A DNA stretch of 64,000 nucleotides, taken from positions 81,595,379 to 81,659,378 of the forward strand of contig CM066318.1 of the NCBI GenBank assembly GCA_033807775.1, read 5' to 3'. Below are positions 22,281 to 34,300 of this stretch, piece by piece (positions within the stretch are counted from its first letter, which is position 1; each line of letters starts with the position of its first letter). The notes under the pieces were generated by a model, which saw only the letters and a list, made by a program, of their open reading frames with translations, was not told the DNA's origin and made no database searches. Origin of the DNA: Saussurea involucrata. Its lineage: Eukaryota; Streptophyta; Magnoliopsida; Asterales; Asteraceae. The translations under genes and the position numbers were made by a program.

Positions 22281-23018
22281 AGAGTAGATGGTATTCGTAC
22301 GCCTCATTTGTTGTATATAATTCATTGTTTGTTGGGTGAAGTGCTAGTGCTAGTGCTCCAAATATTTCATGAAAAAGATTCATTTCTATCTCTCTGCTGA
22401 TTTTGGAGTTTTGTATTGTAGATGTTCTTGTTTTAAGTTATGAAAGAATCTGCATTTAGAATATCAATTTTGATGATAATTTGTAATTCAACTCATTTTT
22501 CTTATATATATTGTGCCTATGTGGTTTCAGATATGCTTGTTAAGATGCTGCTAGAACCGAATTTGACAGTGATGTCCTTGTTGGTTAGTTGATTTCTTTG
22601 GAATTATATTAGTCTTTTCTAGCTATATATGTATCCTTTAATCGTCTTTACAGATCTGTATGTATTCGTTTCCATCGTCTTTTAATCTAAAAACAGCATA
22701 TATTGATTAACGTCCAAAATGCAATCTTTATGCAGTTAAACTGTGTATTAGTTCAAGAAACAATATTGGTATCAAACACTTGTTTATGGGTATTCTGTGA
22801 ATTATTTAAAGATGTGAACTTTTGCAAGATAAACCTACCTTTAGAAATTTTCTTTTGAGGATTTGGAAAAAGTTGGAATGGTGGTTAGGAAAGTTGACCA
22901 ACCCTTTATTCTAGTAGTAGATATTCTTTTTTTTCTATAATCTTTTCATGACCACCTTATATATCCAAAATGAATTTTAATGTTATTTTTTGGATTTTGG
23001 ACTTAATTTCTTGTGCAG
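22281..23018. other. CACTA body between element C3 and the captured exons
   Basis: About 740 bp, AT-rich, no ORF. It ends in a pyrimidine-rich tract and TTGTGCAG acceptor directly before the first recognisable carboxypeptidase exon, so at least the last part is probably a captured intron. Confidence 0.5.
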
Positions 23019-23778
23019 GATGTTCTATTTTTTCTTTGAATCAAGAAAGGCTAAAACTGACCAGTAGTTATATGGCTAACCGGAGGACCAGGGTGCAGCA
23101 GTGAATTGGCTCTCTTCTATGAAAATGGCCCTTTTAAGGTTACCAACAACCTGTCTCTTGTCTGGAATGATTATGGCTGGGATAAGGTTAGTTGGCTCCA
23201 AAATCTGCTAACATATCTATTATAGTCTTATATCAGCTAGGATAAGGTCATTTATAATCAAAATTTTGAATAGGTATCAATCTTAAAATCTTTACGATGA
23301 ATTAATTAATTAACAGGCGTTCTTCAAAGCGCATTCGGATTATGTCAACAATGATTTCTACATCACCGGAGAATCATACGCATGACACTACATTCCGGCT
23401 TTTGCTTCTCGCGTTAACCAGGGGAACAAGAACAAATAAGGGATTCACATAAACTTGAAGGGTTTCGGAATTGGCAACGGGGCTTACAGATCCTGCAATT
23501 CAGTATAAAGCATACACCGATTACGCTTTAGCAAACGACCTAATTTCACAATCAGATTACAGCCAAATAAACCAACAAATCCCATATTGTGAAGAGGCAA
23601 TCAAAGAATGCGGTATGCATATTTTCACTTTCTTTTCTAGACTTCTTTTTGGTCCAGATTCATTAGAAATATGCCATTTTTATCTCCAGGTACAACAGGC
23701 ACGAGTTCTTGCGAAAACGCGTTGCAAACTTGTCAGCAAATTTTCGAGGATATCCTATATATTGCGGGCAACATAAAT
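23019..23778 (+). pseudogene. Captured serine carboxypeptidase-like (SCPL48/49-type) gene fragment, disrupted
   Basis: Three exon-like blocks in order with plant splice signals: 23019-23186 (acceptor GTGCAG, donor AAG/GTTAGT), 23317-23612 (acceptor AACAG, donor GCG/GTATGC) and 23690-23778 (acceptor CTCCAG, donor AAT/GTAAGA). Block 1 matches the oxyanion-hole region (L-T-G-G-P-G-C-S-S-E-L-A) through W-N-D-Y-G-W-D-K. Block 2 matches the G-E-S-Y-A nucleophile region and G-N-G...L-T-D-P-A-I-Q-Y. Block 3 carries a C-x-x-C segment. It is broken: a one-base loss near 23062 shifts frame, TGA replaces the Gly after G-E-S-Y-A (near 23376), a TAA follows near 23438, there is an extra base near 23483, and the exon expected between blocks 1 and 2 is absent. 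The family is a vacuolar or secreted peptidase/acyltransferase group; this copy cannot encode one. Confidence 0.88.
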
Positions 23779-24203
23779 GTAAGAACAACCTATATTAATT
23801 AGCTGAAAATTAAACATAGTGATTATATCCCATCAAAGCTCTCGCAAATTGTGAGCTTTGAGCATTGCCATATGTTTCGTAGTGACTTATGTGCTATGTT
23901 TTTAACAGGTGTGCGGTACCGAACGTTGGAGGCAAAGGAGCGGGAGGATCGCTACGTGGCCGAGGCCGAATGAAGAGAAAGGAAGAGCTAGAGACAGAAC
24001 AGATAACGTATCGGACTTTCTCGGACATTATGTTAGATTGTATGAATTTGGTATTAAATTGTATGAATTTGGTATTTTAAATTTTATAAATTTGGTTATT
24101 TTTAGTTTTTTGGACAATTTTGGTTTGTTATTTTCAATTTATGGTTCGTATTATAAAATACAGGAAATACAGAATTTCATTTTTTTTATTAAAATAACTA
24201 AAA
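23779..24203 (+). other. CACTA 3' body, possible terminal exon of unknown origin
   Basis: After a run ending TTTTTAACAG, a GC-richer segment (23909-24020) contains an acceptor-like start and an open frame of about 120 codons with charged residues, but nothing I recognise. It fades into AT-rich sequence with duplicated TTGTATGAATTTGGTATT. It could be a piece of another captured gene or of the CACTA's own transcript end. Confidence 0.3.
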
Positions 24204-24605
24204 ATCAGCGAGGGATTACTGACAGAAATTCGTCGCTGAAAGTTAGTGGACCCTCGATAATCCGTCGCTAATAAGTGCCATCGCTAATAAGTTCCCTCGC
24301 TAATCCGTCGCTAATAAGTGCCCTCGCTAATCCGTCGCTAATAAGTGCCCTCGTTAATCCGTCGCTAATATAAGCCCTCGCTAATCCGTCGCTGATTATA
24401 AGCCCTCGCTAATCCGTCGCTGATTATAATCCCTCGCTAATCCGTAGCTGATACAAGCCCTCGCTAATCCGTCGCTGATGTCCGTCGCTAATCCGTCGCT
24501 GATAGCATCAGCTACGCCCGTTTGACTCGCGAACCATCAGCGACGGATTAGCGACGGATTCGAGCTTTAGCGAGGGATTAGCGAGGGATTTGGCCCTCGC
24601 TGATG
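24204..24605. repeat. Right subterminal array of the CACTA element
   Basis: Repeats of CCCTCGCTAATCCGTCGCTAAT with spacers such as AAGTG and ATATAAG, then an inverted closing block (GCGACGGATTAGCGACGG, 24540-24600). It mirrors the left-end array in word content but is shorter (about 400 bp) and less palindromic. Confidence 0.88.
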
Positions 24606-24626
24606 CTCATTATTTTTGTAGTGTAT

Positions 24627-24778
24627 ATATACAGATTACAAAAACCTTATCTAAGGAAACAATTTAGGAGATATCTCTTATTGAGATATTCCATATTTAC
24701 AGGAAACTATTTTAGAGATAAATCTCATAATAAAAGGGATTTATCTATTGGGATATATACAAGAGATATATGTTAACA
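24627..24778 (-). repeat. Left (3') LTR of element C2, distal part
   Basis: Continues the LTR interrupted after 12923. Together, 12874-12923 and 24627-24778 make 202 bp and match 50172-50373 with about three substitutions. It ends TGTTAACA at 24778; the adjoining minus-strand sequence CGGCGGGAGGG is the purine tract. Confidence 0.9.
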
Positions 24779-27700
24779 CCCTCCCGCCGTTTGAGCGTGG
24801 CTAGGATGAACGCTCAAATTGGATCTGAAGTCGAGGAACAATTGGCGCGGTAAACCCTTTGTGAAGATGTCCGCATACTGATAGGAAGAAGGAACATGGA
24901 GTACACGTACTTGACACATCGCCACCTTTTCGCGCACAAAATGTATGTCGAGCTCGATGTGTTTGGTGCGTTGGTGTTGAACCGGATTGTCGGATAGGTA
25001 CACGGCGGACACATTGTCATAGTATACTAGGGTAGCTTTACGTGTGGGACACCCAAGTTCAAGAAGTAAGTTGCGTAACCAACATGTTTCGGCGACAACA
25101 TTAGCCACTCCGCGATATTCGGCTTCGGCACTTGAGCGCGAAATAGTGGGTTGGCGTTTTGCCGACCAATAAATGAGGTTGTCGCCTAAAAATACGCAGT
25201 ACCCGGAGGTAGATCGGCGTGTGTCGGGGCATCCCGCCCAGTTTGCGTCTGTATATTAAGTGAGGCTATGTGCGGTGCTAGGATAAAGGTATAGGCCATA
25301 GTCAATTGTGCCTTTGACGTACCGTCTGATTCGTTTAAGGGCGCTAAAATGGGGTTCCCGTGGTGCATGCATGAAGAGGCAGACCTGCTGGACTGCGTAG
25401 GCAATGTCGGGTCTTGTAAAGGTGAGGTACTGTAGAGCACCCGCAAGGCTGCATAAAGAGTTGGGTCTTCAACCGGAGTGCCGGTATGTGCGCTTAATTT
25501 GGATTGTGAGTCAACCGGGGTGGGCACAGGTTTTCAATTCATCATTTTGGCCCTGCTAATGATAGTTTCTGCATACTTCTTCTGAGATAAGAACATGTGT
25601 TTAGAGGTGCGTTTGACAGAAATACCCAAGAAGTATGTTAAGTTACCCAAGTCGGTCATCTCGAATTCTGTGTTTAGAGCCGAGATTATTTCCGATTTCA
25701 ACTTTTCGGAGGACGCCGTTAAGACGATGTCGTCAACATATAGCAACAGGTAAGCTATGTCGGAACCGTGACGATAGGTAAACAGGGAGTTGTCACTTTT
25801 GCTGCACCGAAAACCAACCTGTAAGATATAGTTGGCAAACCGTTGGTACCAAGCCCGAGGGGCTTGCTTTAGGCCGTACAAAGACTTGCGAAGGCGACAT
25901 ACATGGCCCGGGGCGGATGGATTGTAAAAGTCGGGTGGTTGATGCATGTAGACCGTTTCTTTGAGGTCTCCATGCAAGAACGCGTTTTTCACGACGAGTT
26001 GATGAATTGGCCAATTACGACCAAGTGCAATACTTAGAACTGTTCATATGGTGGCCGGTTTGACAACTGGGCTGAATGTCTCCTCGCAATCGATTCCAAC
26101 CTGTTGAGAGTTGCCATTGACCACGAGTCGTGCTTTATAGCGTTCTAGGTCACCATTGTCCCGATATTTATGGCGAAAAAGCCACATACAACGGATGATA
26201 TTCACCCCTTCCGGTCGTGGAACAAGATCCCATGTGTGTTGTTTAATAAGATCATTATATTCCGCGGTCATGGCCGCATTCCAATTCGGGTCATGCATTG
26301 CCACCTTGGGGTTTTTAGGTAGAGGAGATATGTCTTGGGTCGAGAGGTTGAAGTGTGTTTTTTGCTTGAAAATGCCATGGCTTGAGCGTGTTTGCATTGG
26401 GTGGGTGGAGGTGCGTAATTGGGTGGGTTTAGGAGTGGTGGTGGGGGTTGCCGAGGCGTTGGTGGGGGCTGCCGAATGGGTAGGGGGTGAGGGGGGGAGG
26501 TTAGACATGGGTGAAGGTGAAGTAGGAGGGGGAGGGGGAGTGTTCGAGGGTTGTTGGGGCGTTAGGAGAGGGGTGGTAATGTGGTGGTGTACGTTTAGGT
26601 TTGGGCTAGAGGGGTTTAATGCATGGGTGATGTATGGGGAAGGAGTTGAGTCATCCAAGAAATTGTAGTCTTGGGGAGTGAAGTTTTGAATGTTGGAGAA
26701 AAGGAATATGTTCTCGTCAAAGGTTACATGACGGGAAAGAAGAAGTTTTCCGTTGGATAAGTTATAGCATATGTACCCGCGATGGTTGGACGGGTACCCA
26801 AGAAAAACGCAAGGAGTGGATCTAGGAGCGAGTTTGTGGGGGTGGTAGGGTAGAGGTTTGGAAAGCAAAGACATCCAAAGGTTCGTAAGTGGTTATATGT
26901 GGGAATACGATGAAAAAGGATTTCCGTTGGTGTTTTGTTTTGACGGATAGAAGATGGAAGAATGTTGAGAGTGTGAGATGCCATATGCAAGGCATACACC
27001 CAAAACTTAGGTGGGAGAGAAGCGTGTAGTAGGGATGTGCGAATTATGTTATTTATGGTACGAATGACCCGTTCGGCCTTGCCGTTTTGAGGGGACGTGT
27101 AGGGGCAAGAGAAGCGTAAAACCATGCCATGTTTGGCACTGTAATTGTGAAAGAGCGAGTTGTTAAATTCTCGCCCGGTGTCGCATTGAAAGGTTTTAAT
27201 ATCCTTTTGAAATTGTGTTTTGACGTAGTTTCGAAAATTGATAACTGTATTAGTTAAGGGGGAAAACCCAAAGGTAATGGGAAAAATCATTGAGCAAGAT
27301 TAAATAATATTTATGACCGAGAGTGCTCGGTATTGGGGATGTCCATAAATCGGCATGCACAATATCGAAAGGGGCAAACGTAACTGTATTAGAAGAATGA
27401 AGAGGAAGACGAACATGTTTTCCTATTGAGCAAGAAACACAAGAATGGGTTTTAGTTCCCTCATTACAAGAAATTAAATTCTGGTTCCTAAGAAAATTGA
27501 AAACTGGAACTCCCGGATGTCCAAGACGGTTGTGCCATGTAGTCGGGGAGATGGCGGCGAGAGAGATGGAGGGCTTGGCTGTAGAGAATGACGATGAGAA
27601 AGGGTAGAGATCTCCGTTGCTATTTCATCTCGAAAGCAGTGTCCCCGTATTGAGATCCTTCACGGATAAACCAAACGGATCAAATTCGACAGATACACGA

Positions 27701-28112
27701 TTATCGCGAGAAAATTTACGAATGGAAATTAAATTTTTGATAATGTGGGGAGTGTATAGGACGTGTTTTAGGTTGAAAGGGGGGTGGGGTGGGGGCGTGG
27801 TGGTATTGCCATAACCAAGAATAGGAATGCGATTTACATCGCCAACTAGAATATATGTAGGAGTGCTCGAATTAAAAAATTTAGAGAACATACCGGGGTT
27901 GCTAGTGAGGTGAGATGTAGTACCGCTATCCATGTACCAAGTATCGTCGGGTTGAGACATTGACAAGGTATTAAACGCATTGCCCAAGTCAGTTGGTGTC
28001 ATTGGTGTTCCGTATTGCGGGTTGAACATTGCCTGTTGTTGATGGTAGGAAGGAGATCGTGAAGCGGGGGAAGGACCGAGTAGGCCGGCTTGTGGACGAC
28101 GAAAAACCTGAG
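24779..28112 (-). pseudogene. pol: Copia pol of element C2 (protease, integrase, RT, RNase H), disrupted
   Basis: Read right to left: protease with W-Y-M-D-S-G and T-S-H-L (about 27.94 kb); GAG-pre-integrase zinc region (27.4-27.6 kb); integrase core with S-P-Q-N-G-K-A-E-R containing the third catalytic acid (about 27.06 kb); a proline-rich linker (26.3-26.6 kb); RT with the Y-V-D-D active site (about 25.74 kb) and Y-G-L-K-Q-A-P-R-A-W; RNase H with S-S-A-E-A-E-Y and a T-K-H-I-E-L tail (25.1-24.8 kb). The frame changes near 27.29, 26.8 and 25.43 kb. In-frame TGA codons lie at 26044-26046 and 25534-25536, and one stop lies near 25.26 kb. Canonical copia domain order, non-functional. Its gag lies at 49.2-50.1 kb because of the chromovirus insertion. 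Confidence 0.9.
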
Positions 28113-28724
28113 GTTGGTGTAGTAACCGTGTTTAAACGAAAGAAATTCAAGTCTGGTGGAAGAATGTTGTAAGATGGAAGTTGAGGGGAGTATCTTGTAT
28201 TTATGAGATAAGTATAAATGGGCACAAAACCCTAGGAGAGACATTCTTCTCCTGAATTGTTTGTGGTTGGCGGCTGTTGAAGAGAAAAAGAAGAGAGGAA
28301 GGTTTTGGAGCTCTTAAGCATTTTGGAGAAGAAGGGAGTCATCAAGCTTGGATATCAAAGGAAAGGGGTGTGTTGGGGATTCGTTTCCAGCAAAGAATCA
28401 ATCAGGTAATTTCCTTTCTCTACCTTTCAGCTGTGGATTTGTTGTTAAAGATTGAATATCTATGTGGGTTTTGTTAAAATTGGGTTTGAAGCTTAATGGG
28501 ATAAATTGGGTATTTTACTGTGTTATTACTGTTAAGATTTCAGTAATTGTTGAGTTTAGTGACCTTGGGGGGATTGCTATTCGTTATCTGTGAGATCTCG
28601 GTCATATCCGTGATTTCTCGGCCCAAATAAGGATCAGATGGGCGTCCGGATTGTTTCCTGGACGTCCGGACACTTCGATCAGATGAAGGTTTCCGGGTAA
28701 GTATCCGATAATCGTGTGTGTGTG

Positions 28725-28862
28725 TCCAGATAGGGTGTTGTCCGGATAGGAGTGTTGTCCGGATAGGTTATTGTCCGGATAGGAGTGTTGTCCGGATAAG
28801 TTGTTGTCCGGATAGGAGTGTTGTCCGGATAGGGTGTTGTCCGGGAAGATTGTGTTGTCCGG
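28725..28862. repeat. GTCCGGATAG short tandem array in LTR of G1
   Basis: About nine units of TTGTCCGGATAGG(AG)TG type. The equivalent array in the 3' LTR is at about 48318-48438. A related TCCGGGAACTACC array is in the solo LTR at 51386-52814. Confidence 0.85.
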
Positions 28863-29064
28863 TAAGTTGAGGTAATCAGCTTATGAGTTTATCCTTTCGC
28901 CCAGGTAGATCGTTTGGAAGTGCATATCAAAAGTAGGAAAGGAACGTAAGCGTAACAGGTGAGTTTTTCTAACTAAAGCTTGATGGTACTTGTTCCTTTA
29001 CTCGTACATGCGTGTTTACTTAATGTATGTTGCATCTAAATTACTTATGCATGGCGTGATCTAT

Positions 29065-29240
29065 ATGGGGGGTGTGTCCCATACGATATGTGTAAAGTTT
29101 ATGGGGGCGTGTCCCATACGATATGTGTGATGCTTATGGGGGGGGGTGTCCCATATGTTATGGTATGACACTTATGGGGGTGTGTCCCATATGTCATGGT
29201 GTGGTGCTTATGGGGGGTGTGTTCCATATGTTATTTGCCA
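29065..29240. repeat. Array of about 37-bp units (TATGGGGG..GTGTCCCATA) in LTR of G1
   Basis: Five related units, each with a G run followed by TGTCCCATA and then ATGTGTAA or TTATGGTATG. The matching array in the 3' LTR is at about 48640-48810. Confidence 0.85.
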
Positions 29241-29601
29241 AACTGTCTATTGATTTATGTTTTGCAACTCTTAAAAATGCTATTTGTGGGGTGGATGAAT
29301 CTGAGGGTTCTCACTAGACCTTGTGGTCTAACCCTCGCATTTTTCAAAACTGAAAACCTTTTCAGGTAAGCAGATTAGGGGCAGCTCCTCTAGTGGAAAG
29401 GAGAAGGCATGAGAACGGGCGTAGGTGATACTAGTGGACCATCCTTTTACATTTCAGTATTTAGATACTCTCAGTTGTAATTAGGGTTATTCCGCAAACC
29501 CAAGTTTTGAATTTTGATGGTGTGAATCGTGGGCCATGTTCTGGCGATTTATTATATTCAAATGTCCTTTTTTTACATGTTTTGGAGTGGGTTGTTACAG
29601 T

Positions 29602-29613
29602 TGGTATCAGAGT
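29602..29613 (+). other. Primer-binding site of G1 (tRNA-iMet)
   Basis: TGGTATCAGAGT begins two bases after the LTR end at 29599; eleven of twelve positions match the usual site. Confidence 0.88.
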
Positions 29614-29872
29614 CGTAGTTTAAGGGATTTAGGTGACCGGATGGGCCTAAACTTAAACTGTAGAGTACAACTGAGAAAATAAGAAGGCATAGGGAGACCT
29701 CACTGGGATGCGTACATAATAGGGTGGTGAAAACTATCATGTAAGGTAAGTTCGGGGTTACACCTGGCCAATGTAATTGTGAATTTACAGGTACATGACG
29801 GTGATCACTCTTGCCTTGTTATTTTGGGGCGGTTGTTAATCTATATTTTGTGTAATGTAACAGTAGTTGAGA

Positions 29873-31366
29873 ATGTCAGAACGAAGCTTGAGGAGTAGGT
29901 ATGTACCGTTGGTGGAAACTGTGCCTACAGCGGGGGAAATCCGCTTGGAGGAGATTTTGGAGGATGGACCGGTGAGTCCTCCGAGACAACCGGCTACCCG
30001 CGGGAGAGGCGGAGGCCATGGAAGGGGTCGGGGAAAAGCACCCCGATGAGCTGCCACCCAGACTGGGGGAACTGGGATGGTGACCAGAGGTAAGAAGAAA
30101 GCGTTGACCGTCCGTCGGGCTAAGAGTGCGGAAGCACCGAAGGTGCGCAAGCCGACCCAATCTGAGAGTACCACTTCAGAGAAAGAGAGTCCGAGTCTGG
30201 ACCGCAACCAGGCTTTTGTGACGGAAGAAAAGTTTACTGCTGAAATGGGTAAACTGCAAGAAACTTTGCAGGCATTGCTGAAGCATCGTACTGGGTCGAC
30301 ATCGGAAGGGCGGACTGAAAGTGTGAAAGAGACTGAGACTGAAGCATCCAAATTACCTACAACTGAGGTGGGAAGTCACTCCCAGGTGACCCCATTTGTG
30401 GCAAGAGAGTCAAAGTCTGTTAAGGGGTGTACCTTTAAAACCTTTGTGTCTTGCAAGCCTCCATCTTTCAGTGGAGAACGTAACCCGGTTTTGGCAATGA
30501 GGTGGGTTCGAGAGATGGAGCTGGCGTTTGACACAAGTAAGTGTGCTGAAGGAGATAAAGTGTTGTTTGCCATGTCAATGCTGAAGGCAGATGCCATCTT
30601 TTGGTGGGATGTGGAAACAGGAGGTAAAGGTTCGGAAGTGGCAAAGACAACATCATGGGAAACGTTCACTAGAAGGTTTACAGCCCAATTCTGCCTGTTG
30701 GCAGCACGATAGAAATTGGAAGAAGAGTTTATGGGGCTTGAGCAGGGGTCGATGACCGTGCAAGAATACACATCAAAGTTTATTGAGAAGGCACGTTTCG
30801 CTGAAGTGTATGTGCCTACTGAGGAAAGACGGGTTGAAAGGTATGTCTGGGGTCTGAAGAGCAGTATAAGAGAGTTGGTGCAGAATCGTGGCCCCGCGAC
30901 GTTTTAAGCGGCGGTCGATGTGGCAGAGTTAACTGAGAAGGAAAACAACCGACAGTTGTCGGAAAGGAGTGTGGATAAGAGGAGGTGGGATGTACCCATT
31001 CGGGATGTGAAGAGATCTAAGACCTCTAGACCCGAGTTGCGGGGGGGGCCGAGGTTCAGTGACAGACCGTGTGGGAAGTGTAACAAAGTGCACCGTGGAG
31101 ATTGCTTTGAACCTGATGGTTGTTATAAGTGTGGAAAACTGGGGCACATGGCGCGAGAATGTTCTAGCCCGAGAACGTGTTATCAGTGTGGCTCTCCAGA
31201 TCATATCAAACCTGATTGCCCGCAGTTGAGGAAGGGATCTTCTGGTGGTTCTGGAGGGGGTCAAGGAGGAAGAGGTGGAGAAAAGAAAGTGGAACCAGGC
31301 CGAGTGAGGGCTAGAGCTTTTCATATGTCAGCGGAAGAGGCGGTTGATGAGCCCGATGTGGTATAA
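29873..31366 (+). pseudogene. gag: Gag of chromovirus G1 (three internal stops plus stop before pol)
   Basis: The first ATG in frame after the leader is 29873. The capsid region (about 30430-30900) has F-S-G-E-R-N-P...A-M-R-W and the W-W-D...W-E-T-F-T-R-R-F pattern of Retrotrans_gag. Two CCHC zinc knuckles follow: C-Y-K-C-G-K-L-G-H-M-A-R-E-C and C-Y-Q-C-G-S-P-D-H-I-K-P-D-C (31120-31225). In-frame stops are TGA 30047-30049, TAG 30710-30712 and TAA 30905-30907, plus TAA 31364-31366 just before protease. Gag, protease and RT all lie in one frame, so the intact element would make a single polyprotein. Packaging/capsid role by family; this copy is dead. Confidence 0.9.
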
Positions 31367-34300
31367 AGTACATTTCTTGTTAATTCGAAGCTTGCTAAAG
31401 TGTTGTTTGATTCGGGTGCAAACCGTTCGTTTGTATCGCCGATCTTTGCTCAGTGTCTGTCTGTGACGCCTAAGCGGTTAGAGTATGGTATTGAGGTTGA
31501 GATTGCAGACGATAGTTGTGTCTTGGTGAGGGAGGTGTATGACGGGTGTAGTATGGAAGTAGAGGGTCATACTTTTCCCTTGCGCCTATACCCGATGGGT
31601 ATGGGAGAGTTTGATTTTGTGGTGGGGATGGATTGGTTGGCTAGTAATGATGCTAGCATTGTGTGCAATAAGAAGATGATTCGTATCGCATTGCCGGATA
31701 AGTCCGAGGTAGTGATCTATGGGGATAGGCGTGAACGTAAGTCTTGCCTTATCACGGTGATGAAGGCGAGGCATTGTCTAGAGAAGGGGTGTCAGGGTTT
31801 CCTAGCGTATGTATTAGACGCCAAGAAGGAGAAGAAGGGATTGGAAGACGTCCCAGTAGTAAGTGACTTTCCGGAGGTATTTCCTGATGACCTGACGGGT
31901 TTACCCCCGGATCGCCAGGTCGAGTTTAGAATTGATTTGATGCACGGCGCGGCACCGATAGCGCGTGCGCCGTATCGGTTAGCACTGGCAGAAATGAAGG
32001 AGATGATGACTCAGTTGCAAGAGTTGTTGGATAAGGGGTTCATACGCCCTAGTTCGTCACCCTGGGGAGCGCCGGTACTGTTTGTCAAGAAGAAAGACGG
32101 ATCGATGCGAATGTGCATTGATTATCGCGAGCTCAACAAGGTAACGATCAAGAATAAGTATCCGCTTCCGAGGATCGATGATTTATTTGATCAGTTGCAA
32201 GGGGCGAGATTCTTCTCAAAGATAGACTTGAGGTCTGGCTATCATCAATTGAAAGTGAGGGAAGAGGATGTGCCGAAGACGGCTTTTCGTACGAGGTACG
32301 GCCATTATGAGTTTTTAGTCATGCCCTTTGGGTTGACTAATGCTCCGGCGGTATTCATGGATCTGATGAATCGTGTGTGCAGTGCACTGCTAGACAAATG
32401 CGTGATTGTGTTCATCGACGACATCCTCATTTATTCCCAGTCTCGGAGTGAGCACGTAGAGCATCTTCGCTTAGTGCAAGACCTATTGCAACGAGAGAAG
32501 CTGTTTGCAAAATTTTCTAAGTGCGATTTCTCGCTTAAGGAAGTTCAATTCTTGGGACACGTGGTGTCAGAAGATGGGATCAAGGTAGACTCGGCCAAGG
32601 TGGAGGCCATAAGAGGGTGGGAAACCCCAAGATCGTCGTCTAAGGTAAGAAGTTTTCTTGGGTTAGCAGGCTACTACCGGAAGTTCATTCAGGACTTTTC
32701 TCGGATAGCTACGCCATTGACTGCTTTGACCAGGAAGAATTCTAAGTTTGAATGGACGGAAGATCAGGAAGAAGCGTTCAGCAATTTGAAAGACAAGTTG
32801 AGTAGTGCTCCGGTTTTATCCTTACCTAAGGGGACCGAAGGATTTGTAATCTACAGTGATGCGTCCAAGTTAGGGCTAGGGTGCGTTCTGATGCAAGACG
32901 GAAAGGTGATTGCCTATGTTGAAGGAGCACGAGAAGAATTATCCTACGCATGATATGGAGTTAGCGGCGGTGGTTTTCGCGCTAAAGATTTGGAGACACT
33001 ACATGTACGGGGTTAAGTGTCAGATTTATTCTGATCATAAGAGTCTCCAGCATTTGTTTGATCAAAAGGAGCTGAATATGAGACAGCGTCGTTGGGTGGA
33101 GTTGTTGAGTGATTATGATTGCGAGATCCTTTACCATCCAGGTAAAGCGAATGTCGTGGCCGACGCCTTGAGTCGGAAAGAAAGGAGAGAATCAACGAAA
33201 GTGGTGGCCTTTCGAGTAGAAGTGGTTCCTAACCTACTTGATGAGATCAAGAAGTTTCAAGAAGAAGCTCTAGTGGAGGGAAAGTGGAAAGGTGAGAGGA
33301 TCGTCGGCTATGTGACATCCTTAAAGTGTAGCAAGAGTGGGGTGAAGTGTTTTGAGGACCGGGTGTGGGTTCCAAAGCTGGGAGGTTTGCGTGATCGAAT
33401 TTTGGTTGAAGCGCATAAGTCGCGATATTCGGTCCACCCGGGGACGAATAAGATGTACCGAGACCTGAGGCAACTATATTGGTGGTCGGGGTTGAAGAAA
33501 GATGTCGCGTACTTTGTGGAGCGATGTGTGACCTGTTTGAAGGTCAAGGCAGAACACCAAAGGCCGTATGGAGAAATGCAGCCCTTAGAGATACCAGTGT
33601 GGAAGTGGGACTGTATTGCCATGGACTTTGTAACAAAGTTACCAAGGACCCCGAAGGGGCATGATGCTATATGGGTGATAGTTGACCGTTTCACCAAGTC
33701 GGCTCACTTTCTACCTATTCGGGAGAGCGACTCGTTGGAGAAGTTGGCCATATTGTATGTCAACGAGATAGTGACGAGGCATGGGGTGCCGTCGTCCATT
33801 GTCTCCGACCGTGATAGTCGTTTCACGTCATCGTTTTGGAGGAGTCTGCAAAGGGAGTTAGGCACACGGCTCTGTTTGAGTACCGCCTACCACCCCTAGA
33901 CGGATGGACAAAGTGAGAGGACTATCCAAACCTTGGAGGATATGTTGCGTGCGTGTGTGATAGATTTCAAGGGTTCGTGGGAATCCCACCTATCGTTGAT
34001 CGAGTTCTCGTATAACAACAGCTATCACGCCAGTCTTCAAGCGGCTCCATTTGAAGCGTTGTATGGGCGTAAGTGTAGGACGCCGTTATGTTGGAATGAA
34101 GTGGGAGAGAAGCAGTTGGCAGGACCGGAAATCGTGCAATTAACTGTCGATAAGATCAGTGTAATCAGGGAAAGATTGAAGGTGGCTCAGGATCGTCAAA
34201 GAGCGTACGTGAATAAAAGAAGAAAACCAATTGAGTTCAGGGAAAGGGATAAAGTGATGCTCAAGGTATCTCCGTGGAAGGGAGTTGTCCGATTTGGAAA

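Larger units (their letters stand above)
12924..24623. mobile_element. CACTA (En/Spm-type) DNA transposon with captured gene fragment, non-autonomous
   Basis: Begins CACTACAAGAAAA (12924) and ends TTTTTGTAGTG (24623), the diagnostic CACTA terminal inverted repeats. The 3-bp duplication TAT flanks it (12921-12923 and 24624-24626). Both ends carry subterminal arrays of GCGAGGGATTAGCG-type repeats (12950-14055; 24204-24605), as expected of binding sites for the TNPA-type protein. No TNP2-type transposase coding sequence is visible, so it depends on a partner in trans. It carries carboxypeptidase-like exons (23019-23778), a foldback MITE, an hAT-like MITE and a copia derivative. It sits inside the left LTR of element C2, whose sequence resumes exactly after one copy of TAT. 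Confidence 0.93.
28118..29599 (+). repeat. 5' LTR of chromovirus G1 (1482 bp)
   Basis: TG...CA bounded and followed by the primer site. It contains GGACGTCCGGA near 28660, a repeat array of GTCCGGATAG units (28725-28862) and an array of about 37-bp units with GGGGTGTCCCATA (about 29065-29240). The 3' LTR has the same features with slightly different copy numbers. It encodes no protein. Confidence 0.9.

Noticed and set aside
23019..23778. Functional serine carboxypeptidase gene
   Set aside because: An exon is missing, frames are shifted and a stop follows the nucleophile motif; it lies inside a transposon.
26156..26668. Plus-strand 170-codon Gly/Val-rich frame
   Set aside because: It is the antisense of the proline-rich linker and RT start of copia pol on the minus strand, which has clear domains.
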